Positions 26,889 to 35,707 of a stretch of DNA of 64,000 nt are shown here, in pieces. The position numbers and the translations under genes were made by a program. The notes under the pieces are model-generated. The model ran no database searches. It was not told the DNA's origin and was given only the letters and a program-made list of their open reading frames with translations. Every line of letters starts with the position of its first letter. The first letter of the stretch is position 1. Source of the DNA: Curtobacterium herbarum (lineage in GTDB: Bacteria; Actinomycetota; Actinomycetes; Actinomycetales; Microbacteriaceae); contig NZ_JAFBBT010000001.1 in assembly GCF_016907335.1 (NCBI RefSeq), forward strand, positions 3,286,001 through 3,350,000, read 5' to 3'.

Positions 26889-28083
26889 CGGCGTGGTCCC
26901 CGACGATCCGCGCCTTGAACACCCACGGGTTGTGACTGCCCGCGGTCCGGGCGTTCCGCCAGTGCCGGTCCAGGTTCTTCGTCGTGCTGACGCCGGAGGC
27001 GGCGAGCGCGTCGAACAGGTGCGAGGTCGCCTGCGTCGCCAGTGAGGTCAGCGCGACCTGCGCCTGCGCGGTCGCGAGTTCGGCCCGGTCGTTGCGGCGT
27101 TCGTCCTCGGCCTCGTCGAGGGCGGCCCCCTCGTACGCGGCCTGCAGCGCCTCGGCTGCCCGGTCGACGATCGCGGTGGCGGCGAAGCCGGCGGCGGACA
27201 CCTCGCCGACGACCTGCAGGATCTGCGGATCGGCGGCGAAGGTGTCGGCGTTGCCGTGCGAGAAGACGCGGTTGCGGGTGCGGACGGCGAGCGCGACCTC
27301 CCGTTCGGCGGCCAGGACCGAGCCGGCCAGGACCGCCAGCAGCACCCCCTGGTAGAACGCGGTCTGGTACTTGAACCGGTCGTCGAAGAGGGTCACCGCG
27401 TCCGCCTCGACGCGCGCGTCGACGAAGGTGCTCGTGCCGGAGCCGGTGGTCTGCTGGCCGAAGCCGTCCCAGTCGTCACCGTGCGTGACGCCGTCCTGGT
27501 GGGCGTCGACGATCGCGATCACCCGCTCGCCGGTGTCGGTGCGCTCGGCGTAGGTGTCGATCCAGTCCGCGAAGATGCTGCCCGTGGAGTAGTACTTCTG
27601 CCCGCTGATCCGGAACGTGCCGTCGGGCTGCGGGGTGACCTTCGTGATGACGTCGCCGACCTGCACGGCGCCGACCTCGGTCCACGAGTTGCCGGCGATC
27701 TCACCGCGGCCGAAGCGGTCGAGCCAGCGCGCCCGCTCCCCCGACCGGCCGACCAGGCGGTCCTCGACCAGGGCGAAGTGACCGCGGAGGGCCTGCGGGA
27801 TGTTGCTGTCGGCGGCGGCGAGCTCGGTCAGCAGTCGGAACAGCTGCGGCAGCGTCGCGCCGGCGCCGCCGTGCTCGACGGGCACCCGCAGGGCGCCGAA
27901 GCCGGCGGCCGCGAGTTCGCGGATCTCGGCGGTCGGCAGGGTGTGGGTGCGCTCGCGTTCGGAGGCGCCGGCGGCGATCCGGTCGAAGATCGGCCGGAAG
28001 CGGGCGGCGAGGGTCTCGTCGTCCGGGGCGGTGTGCGTGGTGGTGGGCGGCGTGCTGGTGGTGCTGGTGCTGGTGCTGGTCAT
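26833..28083 (-). CDS. Acyl-CoA dehydrogenase-fold flavoenzyme, SfnB/DszC-like
   Basis: A 416-residue protein of the acyl-CoA dehydrogenase superfamily. It has 'GFGALRVPVEHGGAGATLPQ' in the N-terminal helical domain and 'SGQKYYSTGSIFADWI' in the middle beta domain. The C-terminal NPWVFKARIVGDHAVNG is characteristic of SfnB/DszC-type FMN monooxygenases involved in sulfur acquisition. Its role may be oxidation of an organosulfur or acyl substrate. The first 12 residues are a Thr/Ser run encoded by a CACCAG-type microsatellite. It ends overlapping the signal peptidase gene by 56 bases and lies 32 bases downstream of an AmiS-type gene. Confidence 0.85.
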   Translation of the reverse strand: MTSTSTSTTSTPPTTTHTAPDDETLAARFRPIFDRIAAGASERERTHTLPTAEIRELAAAGFGALRVPVEHGGAGATLPQLFRLLTELAAADSNIPQALRGHFALVEDRLVGRSGERARWLDRFGRGEIAGNSWTEVGAVQVGDVITKVTPQPDGTFRISGQKYYSTGSIFADWIDTYAERTDTGERVIAIVDAHQDGVTHGDDWDGFGQQTTGSGTSTFVDARVEADAVTLFDDRFKYQTAFYQGVLLAVLAGSVLAAEREVALAVRTRNRVFSHGNADTFAADPQILQVVGEVSAAGFAATAIVDRAAEALQAAYEGAALDEAEDERRNDRAELATAQAQVALTSLATQATSHLFDALAASGVSTTKNLDRHWRNARTAGSHNPWVFKARIVGDHAVNGAQPPRVWAIGATRAR

Positions 28084-28115
28084 GGTGCGTCCGATCTCGT
28101 GTGGCGGGCGGTCGG

Positions 28116-28793
28116 TCAGGAGGCTGTGGTCGCGGCCGGCGCGGGAGCGGCGGTGGGCGAGGTGGTTGCGGCGGGCGCGGGAGCGGCGGTGGGCGAGGTG
28201 GCTGCGTTCCGGGGGCTGCGGCGGGTCAGGGCGGCTGCGCCGCCGAACACGACCACCTCGCCCAGGGCCGCGATGCCGGCCCCGGCCGGTCCGGTCGGCC
28301 AGTGGCCGGTGAGGGCGAGCAGCGCCGGCACGAGGGCGGTCAGCGGACTCGCCAGCACGAGCGCCCAGCCGGTGTACGTGGTGATCGACGACCAGCCGAG
28401 GGCCAGGAGGACGAAGAACAGCGACCAGAGCACGGCCCAGCCCACCCACAGCACCGCGAGCACCGGGTCGTCCGCGACGTGCACCCCGGCGAACACCACC
28501 GCGGCGACGGCGACCAGGCCGCAGAACCAGCCGAGCCCCGCCGATCCCAGCCCCGCGAGCGCATCCACCCCGACGTACAGGTACGTCAGGCCGAACAGGA
28601 ACGTCCCGGTGATCGCGAACAGCGCCGGGAGGGACCCGTCGGCCGAGATCGCGACGGCGGTGCAGAGCAGCAGCTGCAGTCCGCCGATGAGGACGTCGGC
28701 GACCCCGCTGTCACGTCCGGGGACGCGTCCGAGCAGGGTGAGGCCGTTGAGGAGCAGCGCGGCCGCGGAGAGGATCAAGCAGATGGAGGCCAT
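28116..28793 (-). CDS. AmiS/UreI family channel protein
   Basis: A 225-residue membrane protein with six to seven predicted helices. It contains 'YLYVGVDALAGLGSAGLGWF' and FFVLLALGW-like segments typical of AmiS/UreI proteins, which pass urea or short amides. The cytoplasmic tail is an Ala/Pro/Thr repeat (NAATSPTAAPAPAATT followed by SPTAAPAPAATT) encoded by a near-exact 36-bp DNA duplication (about 28131-28202). It is transcribed with the SfnB-like flavoenzyme, suggesting uptake of an amide-type nitrogen or sulfur source. Confidence 0.85.
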   Translation of the reverse strand: MASICLILSAAALLLNGLTLLGRVPGRDSGVADVLIGGLQLLLCTAVAISADGSLPALFAITGTFLFGLTYLYVGVDALAGLGSAGLGWFCGLVAVAAVVFAGVHVADDPVLAVLWVGWAVLWSLFFVLLALGWSSITTYTGWALVLASPLTALVPALLALTGHWPTGPAGAGIAALGEVVVFGGAAALTRRSPRNAATSPTAAPAPAATTSPTAAPAPAATTAS

Positions 28794-28915
28794 GCCGAGA
28801 CGGTGCCACGCAGCGTCGACGCGGTGGGGAAGATGACCGCGCCTTACGGATTGCTGCGCTCCGTGACGAACCGCCCGACGCCGGGACGTGCACGGCGCTG
28901 TGCGAAGATCGTCCG

Positions 28916-29653
28916 GTGCATGCCCCCCGACGACCCGTAGCCGTCGTCATCGCCGCCATGAGCGAAGAGGTCGCGGCGTTCACCGACCTGCTCGGTGGCG
29001 AGCCGGTCCTGGACGGGCCGACCGGCGGCCACGACGAGCACCACCTGCTCGACGTCGGTGGCTCCACGGTCGCCGTCCGCCGGAGCGGCATCGGCTTCAC
29101 GAACGCCACCGCTGCCGTCGCCCACGCCTTCCACGACTTCGGGTCCGGCATCCCCGTCATCAGCGTCGGGACCGCCGGCGGACTCGCCCGGCACATCCAG
29201 CTCGGCGACGTCGTCATCGGCGACTGGTACGTCAACCTCAACGCCGACGCCACGGCCTTCGGCTACGCGCTCGGTCAGGTGCCGGGCATGCCCGCCGGGT
29301 TCACCGGGGACGCCGACCTGGTCCGCCTCGCCCAGGCCGTCCCGACCCCCGACGTGGTCCGGCTCGAGCCGATCGGCTCGAGTGAGGTCTTCGTGACCGA
29401 GGGCCGTGCCCGCGACCTCCGTCAGGCCTTCCCGACCGTCGCGGCGGTCGACATGGAGTCGGCGGCGATCGCCCAGTTCGCGCACGTGCACGCGATGCCG
29501 TTCGTGTCGGTCCGGGGCATCAGCGACCTGTGCGCGCCGGACGGGGACGAGTTCCGGCAGCACCTCGACGACGCTGCCGCTCGTGCTGCCCGGGTCGTGC
29601 ACGGGCTCGTCGTGGGGTTGGCGACGAGGTCTGGTTCGCTGCCGGCTGCGTGA
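28916..29653 (+). CDS. MTA/SAH nucleosidase family protein
   Basis: A 245-residue purine nucleoside phosphorylase-fold enzyme most like 5'-methylthioadenosine/S-adenosylhomocysteine nucleosidase (MtnN). It begins VAVVIAAMSEEVAAF and has SVGTAGGL in the ribose region. The substrate-binding block VDMESAAIAQ contains the conserved Glu, and RGISDLCAPDG carries the base-contacting Asp. The start is a GTG at 28916. It works in methionine salvage and SAH detoxification. It diverges from the AmiS gene. Confidence 0.88.
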   Translation: MHAPRRPVAVVIAAMSEEVAAFTDLLGGEPVLDGPTGGHDEHHLLDVGGSTVAVRRSGIGFTNATAAVAHAFHDFGSGIPVISVGTAGGLARHIQLGDVVIGDWYVNLNADATAFGYALGQVPGMPAGFTGDADLVRLAQAVPTPDVVRLEPIGSSEVFVTEGRARDLRQAFPTVAAVDMESAAIAQFAHVHAMPFVSVRGISDLCAPDGDEFRQHLDDAAARAARVVHGLVVGLATRSGSLPAA

Positions 29654-29816
29654 GTGGCGACGGCCGCTGCAGCTGGGCACGGGCGCGGTGTCAGGACGGG
29701 CGGGCCCACCGCCGGACCCGTTCCCGTCGGAGCCGGGGCTCGTGTGCCAGGGCCAGGACCACGCACGCCGCTCCTCCGCGTTCTGCTCCGCGCGGTCAGC
29801 GGGGTCGTGGGCGCCG

Positions 29817-31241
29817 TCACCCCGCGCGGGGAGCGGCGGGCACAGTCGGGAGGCGCACCAGCAGACCCACGACGATCGCACCGGCGATGCAGAGCGCGGC
29901 GTCGACCCCGATGGACGCCTGGATGCCCGGGAGCAGCGTCGCGCCGGCGGATGCGGTCACGATCGCGGAGAGCACCGGAGTGCCGAGTGTGATGCCGACC
30001 TGCTGGCTCATCGTGATCAGTCCCGTCGCGAGTCCCTGTTCGGCGAGGGGGACACCGGCCGTGGAGGTGACGGTGTACCCGACGATGGCGACGAGGTTGG
30101 CCGCGCCGCCGATGAACGTCACGACGAGCAGCGGGATCACCCACACGGAGCTGTCGCTGACGAACGCCAACGGCAGCGTCGCGGCCCCCTGGACGACGAA
30201 CCCGATCACGATCGCGCGCTTCGCGTCCACACGCCCGATGACCCGAGGGCCGAGGAAGCCGCCCAGCACGGTGCCGACTCCGAGGAAGGCGAAGACCAGG
30301 CCGGCGATGACCGCGGTGAACCCGAGGATCTCCTGCAGGTACAGGGTCAGTGGGAAGACCAGTGCGGTCTCGGTGGCGAACGCCAGGAGGCCGGCGACGT
30401 TCCCCCAGGCGACGTTGCTCCGTCGCAGCAGTGCGGGCGAGACCAAGGGCTCCGCCACGCGGGACTCGATGACGATGAACACGGCGAAGAGGACGACAGC
30501 GGCGACGATCGGCCCCCACGCAGTCGGGGTGAACCATCCGGACTGCCCGGCGGTCGTGATGCCGAAGACGAGCGCGACGAGCGCGACGGTGACGACGACG
30601 GCACCCGGGAGGTCCAGCGTGGGACGGCGGGTGACGGCTCGGTCCGTGAGGACGAAGGGTGCGACGACGAGGACGAACACGGCGACGATGACGTTGATGA
30701 AGAACGCCCAGCGCCAGCTCACGAGTCCGGTCAGGACTCCGCCGAGCGCGGCACCGGTGGTGAACCCCGCTGCCATGAGCGCACCGCTGAGTCCGAGGAC
30801 GCGCGCCCGGCCAGGACCTTCGGCGAACATCGTGGTCAGCAAGGCCAGGGCTGCCGGGGTGACCATCGCGGTGGCGATGCCCTGTCCGATCCGTGCACCG
30901 ATGAGCACGGCTGGGGTCCCGGCGACACCGGCGACGAGGGATGCCACGCCGAGGACCACGATCCCGATGAGGAAGAGGCGCTTCCGTCCGAACAGGTCAG
31001 CGACTCGTCCGAAGAACAGGGTGGAGCCCGCCGCGCAGAGCGAGAACGCCGTGATGATCCACTGGAGGTCCGCGGTTGCGAACCCGAGATCGCGGCCGAT
31101 GTGCGGCAGGGCGACGTTGAGGACCGAGAAGTCCACGGCGAGTGTGAAGTTGGCGGTGAGGAGGACGGCGACGGCGAATCGCTGTCGAGGGTTCGTGCGG
31201 ACCGGCGCCGGTGGGGCATCGATGCGTTCATCGGCAGTCAT
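29817..31241 (-). CDS. MFS transporter, DHA2-type (14 helices)
   Basis: A 474-residue drug:proton antiporter of the DHA2/EmrB-QacA family. The N-terminal FTLAVDFSVLNVALPHIGRD is the conserved helix-1 motif (shown partly here), RVADLFGRKR is the motif A loop, and GRARVLGLSGALMAAGFTTG matches the antiporter motif C area. Fourteen hydrophobic segments can be counted. It is the last gene of an ArsR-quinone reductase-MFS set and probably exports a toxic compound, perhaps a quinone or electrophile. Confidence 0.92.
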   Translation of the reverse strand: MTADERIDAPPAPVRTNPRQRFAVAVLLTANFTLAVDFSVLNVALPHIGRDLGFATADLQWIITAFSLCAAGSTLFFGRVADLFGRKRLFLIGIVVLGVASLVAGVAGTPAVLIGARIGQGIATAMVTPAALALLTTMFAEGPGRARVLGLSGALMAAGFTTGAALGGVLTGLVSWRWAFFINVIVAVFVLVVAPFVLTDRAVTRRPTLDLPGAVVVTVALVALVFGITTAGQSGWFTPTAWGPIVAAVVLFAVFIVIESRVAEPLVSPALLRRSNVAWGNVAGLLAFATETALVFPLTLYLQEILGFTAVIAGLVFAFLGVGTVLGGFLGPRVIGRVDAKRAIVIGFVVQGAATLPLAFVSDSSVWVIPLLVVTFIGGAANLVAIVGYTVTSTAGVPLAEQGLATGLITMSQQVGITLGTPVLSAIVTASAGATLLPGIQASIGVDAALCIAGAIVVGLLVRLPTVPAAPRAG

Positions 31242-31277
31242 GGATGCAGTCCTGTTCTGATGGCGGTGCCGGGTCGG

Positions 31278-31988
31278 TCAGTGTGTGTCGGCGCTGCGCC
31301 GAGACCGGTTCGTCGACGCCAGCGGCCGGGCGTCGAGTGCCGCCACAGCGGTGCGGACGGCGTCGAGCGCGGCACGTCGGGCTGCGTCATCGAGGTGGGC
31401 CGGGCCGAAGGTCACGATCGGTTCGAGCGCGTCGTAGCCGACGAACTCGAGGACCCCGCGATTGATCGGGAAGAGGAACTCGTCGACACCGCCGAACGCA
31501 CCCTCGGACGTGAAGGCGGCAGCGGGGCCACCGGTCGTCGTCAGGAGGACCGCACGGCGACCGCGGAGCGCCGCGGTCTCGAACACGCCGGCGTCACCGC
31601 CGCTCACCGCCCCCATCGCGAAGACCCGGTCGAGCCAACCCTTCAGGATCGCCGGGACGGAGAACCACCACAGCGGGAAGGAGAGCACGAGCAGATCAGC
31701 GCGGAACACCGCGGCGAGGCTCTCCCGGACGTCCTCCGCGAGGGTGCCGGCGCGGAACGCGTCCCACTGTTCTCGCTGCGGCTTGAACGGACCGTCGACG
31801 GGGCCGAACTCGTCACGGTCGAGCACCGGCGCCCACCGTGCCGCGTACAGGTCGAGGTACTCGACGTCGTACCCGGTCGCTTCGAGCACGGTCACCGCAG
31901 CTCGTGCCTGTGCCGCGGAGAACGACGACGGTTCCGGGTGGGCGTGGACGACGAGTGCCGTACGGCGCGGTCCCTGATGCGTGCTCAC
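31278..31988 (-). CDS. NAD(P)H quinone oxidoreductase, flavodoxin-like fold
   Basis: A 236-residue enzyme of the NQO1/KefF/MdaB-like flavodoxin_2 family. The FMN/FAD site is marked by VVHAHPEPSSFSAA near residues 13-26 and LSFPLWWFSVPAILKGWLDR near residues 101-120, with TTGGPAAAF following. Two-electron reduction of quinones would protect from redox cycling. The GTG start at 31988 is seven bases from a TATGAT box, so its message is probably leaderless. It is flanked by the ArsR regulator upstream and the MFS exporter downstream. Confidence 0.92.
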   Translation of the reverse strand: MSTHQGPRRTALVVHAHPEPSSFSAAQARAAVTVLEATGYDVEYLDLYAARWAPVLDRDEFGPVDGPFKPQREQWDAFRAGTLAEDVRESLAAVFRADLLVLSFPLWWFSVPAILKGWLDRVFAMGAVSGGDAGVFETAALRGRRAVLLTTTGGPAAAFTSEGAFGGVDEFLFPINRGVLEFVGYDALEPIVTFGPAHLDDAARRAALDAVRTAVAALDARPLASTNRSRRSADTH

Positions 31989-31993
31989 GCACC

Positions 31994-32022
31994 CATCATA
32001 TTGATGAATCGCGTTTTGTCGA
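31994..32022 (-). promoter_or_regulatory. Leaderless promoter with overlapping operator
   Basis: On the minus strand TCGACA (32022-32017) and TATGAT (32000-31995) are 16 bases apart, and the expected transcription start coincides with the GTG of the quinone reductase gene at 31988. CATCA-TAT-TGATG (31994-32006, plus strand) is an inverted repeat across the -10 box. This fits repression by the ArsR protein, whose gene ends six bases upstream of the -35 box. Confidence 0.7.
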
Positions 32023-32027
32023 TACGT

Positions 32028-32354
32028 TCAGGCTCGCGCGAGATCCGACGGTGAAACGGCCTCGGCGACACGACGCAGCAGGGCTTCGTTGCGCCGGTAG
32101 TGCGTCCACTTCCCGATGCGCGTCGAGGTGACCAAGCCGGCCCGTTCGAGCGTGCCCATGTACGAGGAGATGGTCGACTGCGACAGCCCGGTGCGGTCCT
32201 GGATGTGACTCGCGCAGATGCCGACCTCGACGCGGTCGGCGATCGGGTCGTAGTCGGCGAACTGACCCTCGGGGTCGCGGAGCCACTCCATGATCTGCAA
32301 CCGGGTCGGGTTTGCCAACGCCTTCAACGCATCGACGAGCTCGGCCCGGGACAT
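32028..32354 (-). CDS. ArsR-family winged-helix repressor
   Basis: A 108-residue ArsR-type regulator. LKALANPTRLQIMEWL opens the DNA-binding fold, and the recognition helix is in GLSQSTISSYMGTLERAGLV. No CXC or paired metal site is evident except one Cys in GICASHIQ, so it may sense redox or electrophiles rather than metals. The ATG at 32354 was used; an in-frame GTG at 32372 with GAAGGG upstream is an alternative start adding six residues. It probably controls the reductase and MFS genes downstream. Confidence 0.88.
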   Translation of the reverse strand: MSRAELVDALKALANPTRLQIMEWLRDPEGQFADYDPIADRVEVGICASHIQDRTGLSQSTISSYMGTLERAGLVTSTRIGKWTHYRRNEALLRRVAEAVSPSDLARA

Positions 32355-32449
32355 GTCGGCTTCACCGTTCACCGCGTCACGACCCTTCAGTACCGTCACA
32401 CCACTGTATGTCGATCTGTCTGGGACGGTGCGGCCACGACGCTCTCGGC

Positions 32450-34300
32450 TCAGGCGCCGTGACCCCGGTGGTGCCCGCGTCCCGCCGCGTCGGCGTTGAC
32501 CAGGTGCAGTTCGTTGCCGTGGCGCTGCAGCACGGGCTTGTACCCGGCGGGCAGCCCGTCGACGCGGACCGTGCGGAAGCTCGTCCCCGTGGCGATGCGG
32601 TCGGCCCTGATCAGGACGACGTCGTTCGCCAGCGCCGCGCCCTTGGCGACGTGCACCTGCAGCGTCCCGCCGAACGACGCGGTGCCGGCGACGCGCAGGG
32701 CTTGCTGCCGACCCTCGACGCTCAGCGACAACGTGGCGTGCGAGCGCTGCGTCAGGTCGCCGCCGATGCGGACCGTCCTCGTGCTCGCGTCGGCGAGCGT
32801 CCCGGACGCGGTCGTCACCGATCCCTTGCCGAGGGCGGCAGCGGAGTCCGCGGTCAGCGTTCCCCCGCGGACGGTGGTGCCACCGGTGTAGCGGTTCGTG
32901 CCGGCGAGTGCGAGGGCGCCGGTGCCCCGCTTGGTCAACGACCCGGTTCCGCCGATGTCGTTGCGCCAGGTGTCTGCAGCATCCAGGCCCTTCTCGGCGG
33001 CGTCCATCGAGACCGTCACCGGGCTGTCGAACGCTCCGTAGCCCGAGGCTGCCGAGAAGAGGTCGAGTCGCCCCCACCCTTCCGCGTCGTCCAGGAGCGG
33101 GTAGCCCGACGGCAGTGCGGTCGTCCGGAGCACCTCCCGGATCTGGTCGTCACTGAGGTACGGCAGGCGGGTACGGAGGAGCGCTTCGGCGCCCTTCGGC
33201 ACGGCGGCGGGGATCGCCTTCCCGCCGGACCGGGTGAACCCGTACGTCAACCGCTTGCGGTACTCCGCCTTGTCCGCCGCGTAGTCGGCGTCCGCAGCGA
33301 CCGCGGTCGGGGTGCTGGCGGCGGCGAGCACCTTCTCCGCCTGCTGGTGGGCCTGCTGCTCGAGCTGCGTGTTGGCCGGGTCGTTCAGGACCGCTGCCGC
33401 CAGCGCGGTCGCGAGGACCCGCCCTCCCATGACGTCGAGGGGCGAGTGCATCCCCGCGACGATCCGGCTGTTGCCGATCTCCGACCCCTCGGTGAGGAGC
33501 TCGGTGTACTTCTGCGGGTACGCGTACGCGAAGGCCAGGGACGACAGGTAGCCGGCGTTGGTGTGCCCGCTGGGGAACCCGCCGTCGGTCGCCGGTGTCG
33601 GCGACTCTTCGGGGACGAGCTGCGGGAGGACCTGCACATCTCGGCTCTGCCGGTACGGCCGCGCGTACTGGTAGTACTTCTTCGCGTTGCTCGCCGACGA
33701 GTAGTCGCCGCGCAGCGTGTTCACCAGCTGCACGACGTCGCCGAGGTCCGAATCGGTGTCCGCCCACGCGCCGTTCGCGTTGCCCTGGTCGACGTACTGC
33801 TTCGTCGTGGCGTCCGCCGGGATCTCGTCTGGGATCGTGGTGCCGGCGTTCGTCGCGGTCTTCACCGCATCGGACAGGTCACCGAACCCCGCGATGGCCG
33901 AGTAGCTCTGGTTCCGTCGGTCGATCAGGTACGCCTCGTGCCCCTGCGCCTCCGTGCGGGTTCGCGTGGTCTTCGCTGCCTGTGCGATGTTCGAGTCCAG
34001 GATCCGCTGGGCTGCGGCGTCGACGGCGACCCCGTTGTCCCACGAGGATCCCGGGCGCCACAGGTTCCCGAACTGCGACAGCACCCCGATCGCGGCGTTC
34101 CCCTCCGGTGTGGTGGCAGCCGGGGTGTTCGTCTTGTAGGTGTCAACGAAGTACCCGTAGGCGCCGGGCTGCGGCGCGGTTCGGGATGGTGCCGCCGACG
34201 CTCCCGCGGGAGCGATCAAGGACACGGTGCACGCCACGGCCAGGACGCCCAGCACCGTACGGGCTCGACGTCTCGGGACAGCGATCAGGAACGGGCGCAT
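32450..34300 (-). CDS. Secreted PAP2-type phosphatase with beta-repeat C-terminus
   Basis: A 616-residue exported protein: a signal peptide ending near APAGASAAPS (about residue 37), then a class A acid phosphatase/PAP2 domain (about 50-330). The three phosphatase motifs are complete: KKYYQYARP, GGFPSGHTNAG and SRIVAGMHSPLD. The C-terminal 170 residues contain an autotransporter-associated beta-strand repeat (TKRGTGALALAGTNRYTGGT and TTVRGGTL), normally seen in Gram-negative passenger domains. The tail is His/Gly/Arg-rich. GGAGAGG precedes the ATG. It likely releases phosphate from organic phosphates outside the cell. Confidence 0.9.
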   Translation of the reverse strand: MRPFLIAVPRRRARTVLGVLAVACTVSLIAPAGASAAPSRTAPQPGAYGYFVDTYKTNTPAATTPEGNAAIGVLSQFGNLWRPGSSWDNGVAVDAAAQRILDSNIAQAAKTTRTRTEAQGHEAYLIDRRNQSYSAIAGFGDLSDAVKTATNAGTTIPDEIPADATTKQYVDQGNANGAWADTDSDLGDVVQLVNTLRGDYSSASNAKKYYQYARPYRQSRDVQVLPQLVPEESPTPATDGGFPSGHTNAGYLSSLAFAYAYPQKYTELLTEGSEIGNSRIVAGMHSPLDVMGGRVLATALAAAVLNDPANTQLEQQAHQQAEKVLAAASTPTAVAADADYAADKAEYRKRLTYGFTRSGGKAIPAAVPKGAEALLRTRLPYLSDDQIREVLRTTALPSGYPLLDDAEGWGRLDLFSAASGYGAFDSPVTVSMDAAEKGLDAADTWRNDIGGTGSLTKRGTGALALAGTNRYTGGTTVRGGTLTADSAAALGKGSVTTASGTLADASTRTVRIGGDLTQRSHATLSLSVEGRQQALRVAGTASFGGTLQVHVAKGAALANDVVLIRADRIATGTSFRTVRVDGLPAGYKPVLQRHGNELHLVNADAAGRGHHRGHGA

Positions 34301-34450
34301 GGGTACCTCTCCGCTCGGAGCGTGGTCACCCGGACCGGTGACACAGAGAGGAACGGTTGCGGAGGCTCGTGAACCCGGGGTGGCACACACGTGAACCGCA
34401 GCCGTACGCCCTACTCCGGGTCTCTCAGCCGAGACCCGCCCCGGGAAGCG

Positions 34451-34494
34451 GAAGAGCCCCAGACGCCCGTTCTCACGGGCATCTGGGGCTCTTC
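34451..34494 (-). terminator. Terminator hairpin after tRNA-Ser
   Basis: The arms GAAGAGCCCCAGACGCCCGT and ACGGGCATCTGGGGCTCTTC pair over 20 bases with one mismatch and a TCTC loop. It begins five bases beyond the tRNA 3' end on the tRNA's strand, so it should end the tRNA transcript. No T-run follows. Confidence 0.85.
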
Positions 34495-34498
34495 GTCC

Positions 34499-34588
34499 TG
34501 GCGGTACCGGTGGGATTTGAACCCACGGTGGAGTTGCCCCCACACATGTTTTCGAGACATGATCCTTCGGCCGCTCGGACACGGTACC
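34499..34588 (-). tRNA. tRNA-Ser (anticodon CGA)
   Basis: A 90-nt tRNA gene including an encoded CCA (87 nt without it). The acceptor stem GGTACCG pairs with CGGTACC, the discriminator is G, and the anticodon loop reads CTCGAAA, giving CGA for UCG codons. The long variable arm (about GTGTGGGGGCAACTCCAC) is the class II arm of serine tRNAs, and the T-loop GGTTCAAATCC is canonical. Confidence 0.97.
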
Positions 34589-34729
34589 GGGAAAGAGTTT
34601 ACACGATCCGGGAGGCCCGCGGCGACACCCAGCACGCCTCCCCTCCACAGGCGCGCACGTCCGGCGCCTCGTCCCCAGAACGCCACGAGGGTGATCTCGA
34701 TCCGAGGGTCCGCGCGTACCGTCTCCGGC

Positions 34730-35698
34730 ATGAGAACGCGCACCCTCGTCGCCCTGCTGTCCTCCCTCGCCGGCGCCGCCGTCGTCAGCGGAGCAGCGGG
34801 CTTCGGCGCGCGGGCAGGGATCCGGGGCCAGCGGGCCGCGTCGCAGCGTGTGGTCGACATGCTCCCGGTGCACGCCGACTGGTGGCGCGAGCGGCTGCAC
34901 CACGAGGGCCAGCTGACGTACGTGGCGATCGGCGACTCGGCGGCGCAGGGCGTCGGCGCGACCGCTCCTGGGCGCGGGTACGTGGGGCTGCTCGCTCGTC
35001 GGATCCGGCACCGCTCCCGGATGACCGTGCGGGTCGTGAACCTCAGCGTCTCCGGATCCACGACGTGGGGTGCGAAGAAGGACCAGCTGCCGAAGCTGCA
35101 GCACTTCACGCCCGACATCTGCACGGTGTCGATCGGGGCGAACGACATCGCCGACTTCCACCCGGACAAGTTCGAGCGGAACATCCGGGCGATCTACGGC
35201 GCGGTGCCGTCGCACGCCGTCGTCGCCGAACTGCCGTGCATGTTCGTGCCCGACCGCGAGCGCAAGGTCGCCGTCGCGAACGAGATCGTGCACCGGGTCG
35301 CCGGCGAACTCGGGCTGACCGTGGCTCCGCTGCACGAGATCACGAAGCGCGTCGGGATCCGCCGGACCTTCTTCAACACGTACGGCGACCTGTTCCACCC
35401 GAACGACCGCGGGTACGAGATCTGGGCGAGCGCGTTCGAGCCGGCGGTCGACAACCGCGTCGACACCGTCGCCGCGATCCGGCGGTACCTGTCGGCGCGC
35501 GAAGCCGAGGAGCTCGGTCGTCAGGCCGGCGACGTCGCCCACGCCCGGGCCGAGCAGGACACCGAGGGCGCCGCAGCGATCGACACGGCGAACCGCCCGA
35601 GCTCGCTCGACCGCCTGCGCCAGCGCGTCACCGGCTCACTCCCGTTGCCCGGCCGGACCGACGACGGCGAGCCGACCGATGTCGGCGGAGCGGCCTAA
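34730..35698 (+). CDS. SGNH/GDSL hydrolase family protein
   Basis: A 322-residue SGNH hydrolase with an N-terminal hydrophobic segment (about residues 5-27) that suggests export or membrane anchoring. Block I is AIGDSAAQGVG with the nucleophile Ser near residue 70, block II contains the Gly of SVSGSTTWG, block III is GANDIADF, and block V is LFHPNDRGY with the catalytic Asp/His region. It is an esterase or lipase of unknown substrate. The radA gene follows nine bases after its stop. Confidence 0.9.
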   Translation: MRTRTLVALLSSLAGAAVVSGAAGFGARAGIRGQRAASQRVVDMLPVHADWWRERLHHEGQLTYVAIGDSAAQGVGATAPGRGYVGLLARRIRHRSRMTVRVVNLSVSGSTTWGAKKDQLPKLQHFTPDICTVSIGANDIADFHPDKFERNIRAIYGAVPSHAVVAELPCMFVPDRERKVAVANEIVHRVAGELGLTVAPLHEITKRVGIRRTFFNTYGDLFHPNDRGYEIWASAFEPAVDNRVDTVAAIRRYLSAREAEELGRQAGDVAHARAEQDTEGAAAIDTANRPSSLDRLRQRVTGSLPLPGRTDDGEPTDVGGAA

Positions 35699-35707
35699 CC
35701 TCGTCCC

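Noticed and set aside
34301..35542. N-terminal extension of the PAP2 phosphatase frame
   Set aside because: The frame is open through the tRNA and the SGNH gene on the other strand; the signal peptide and ribosome site mark the start at 34300.
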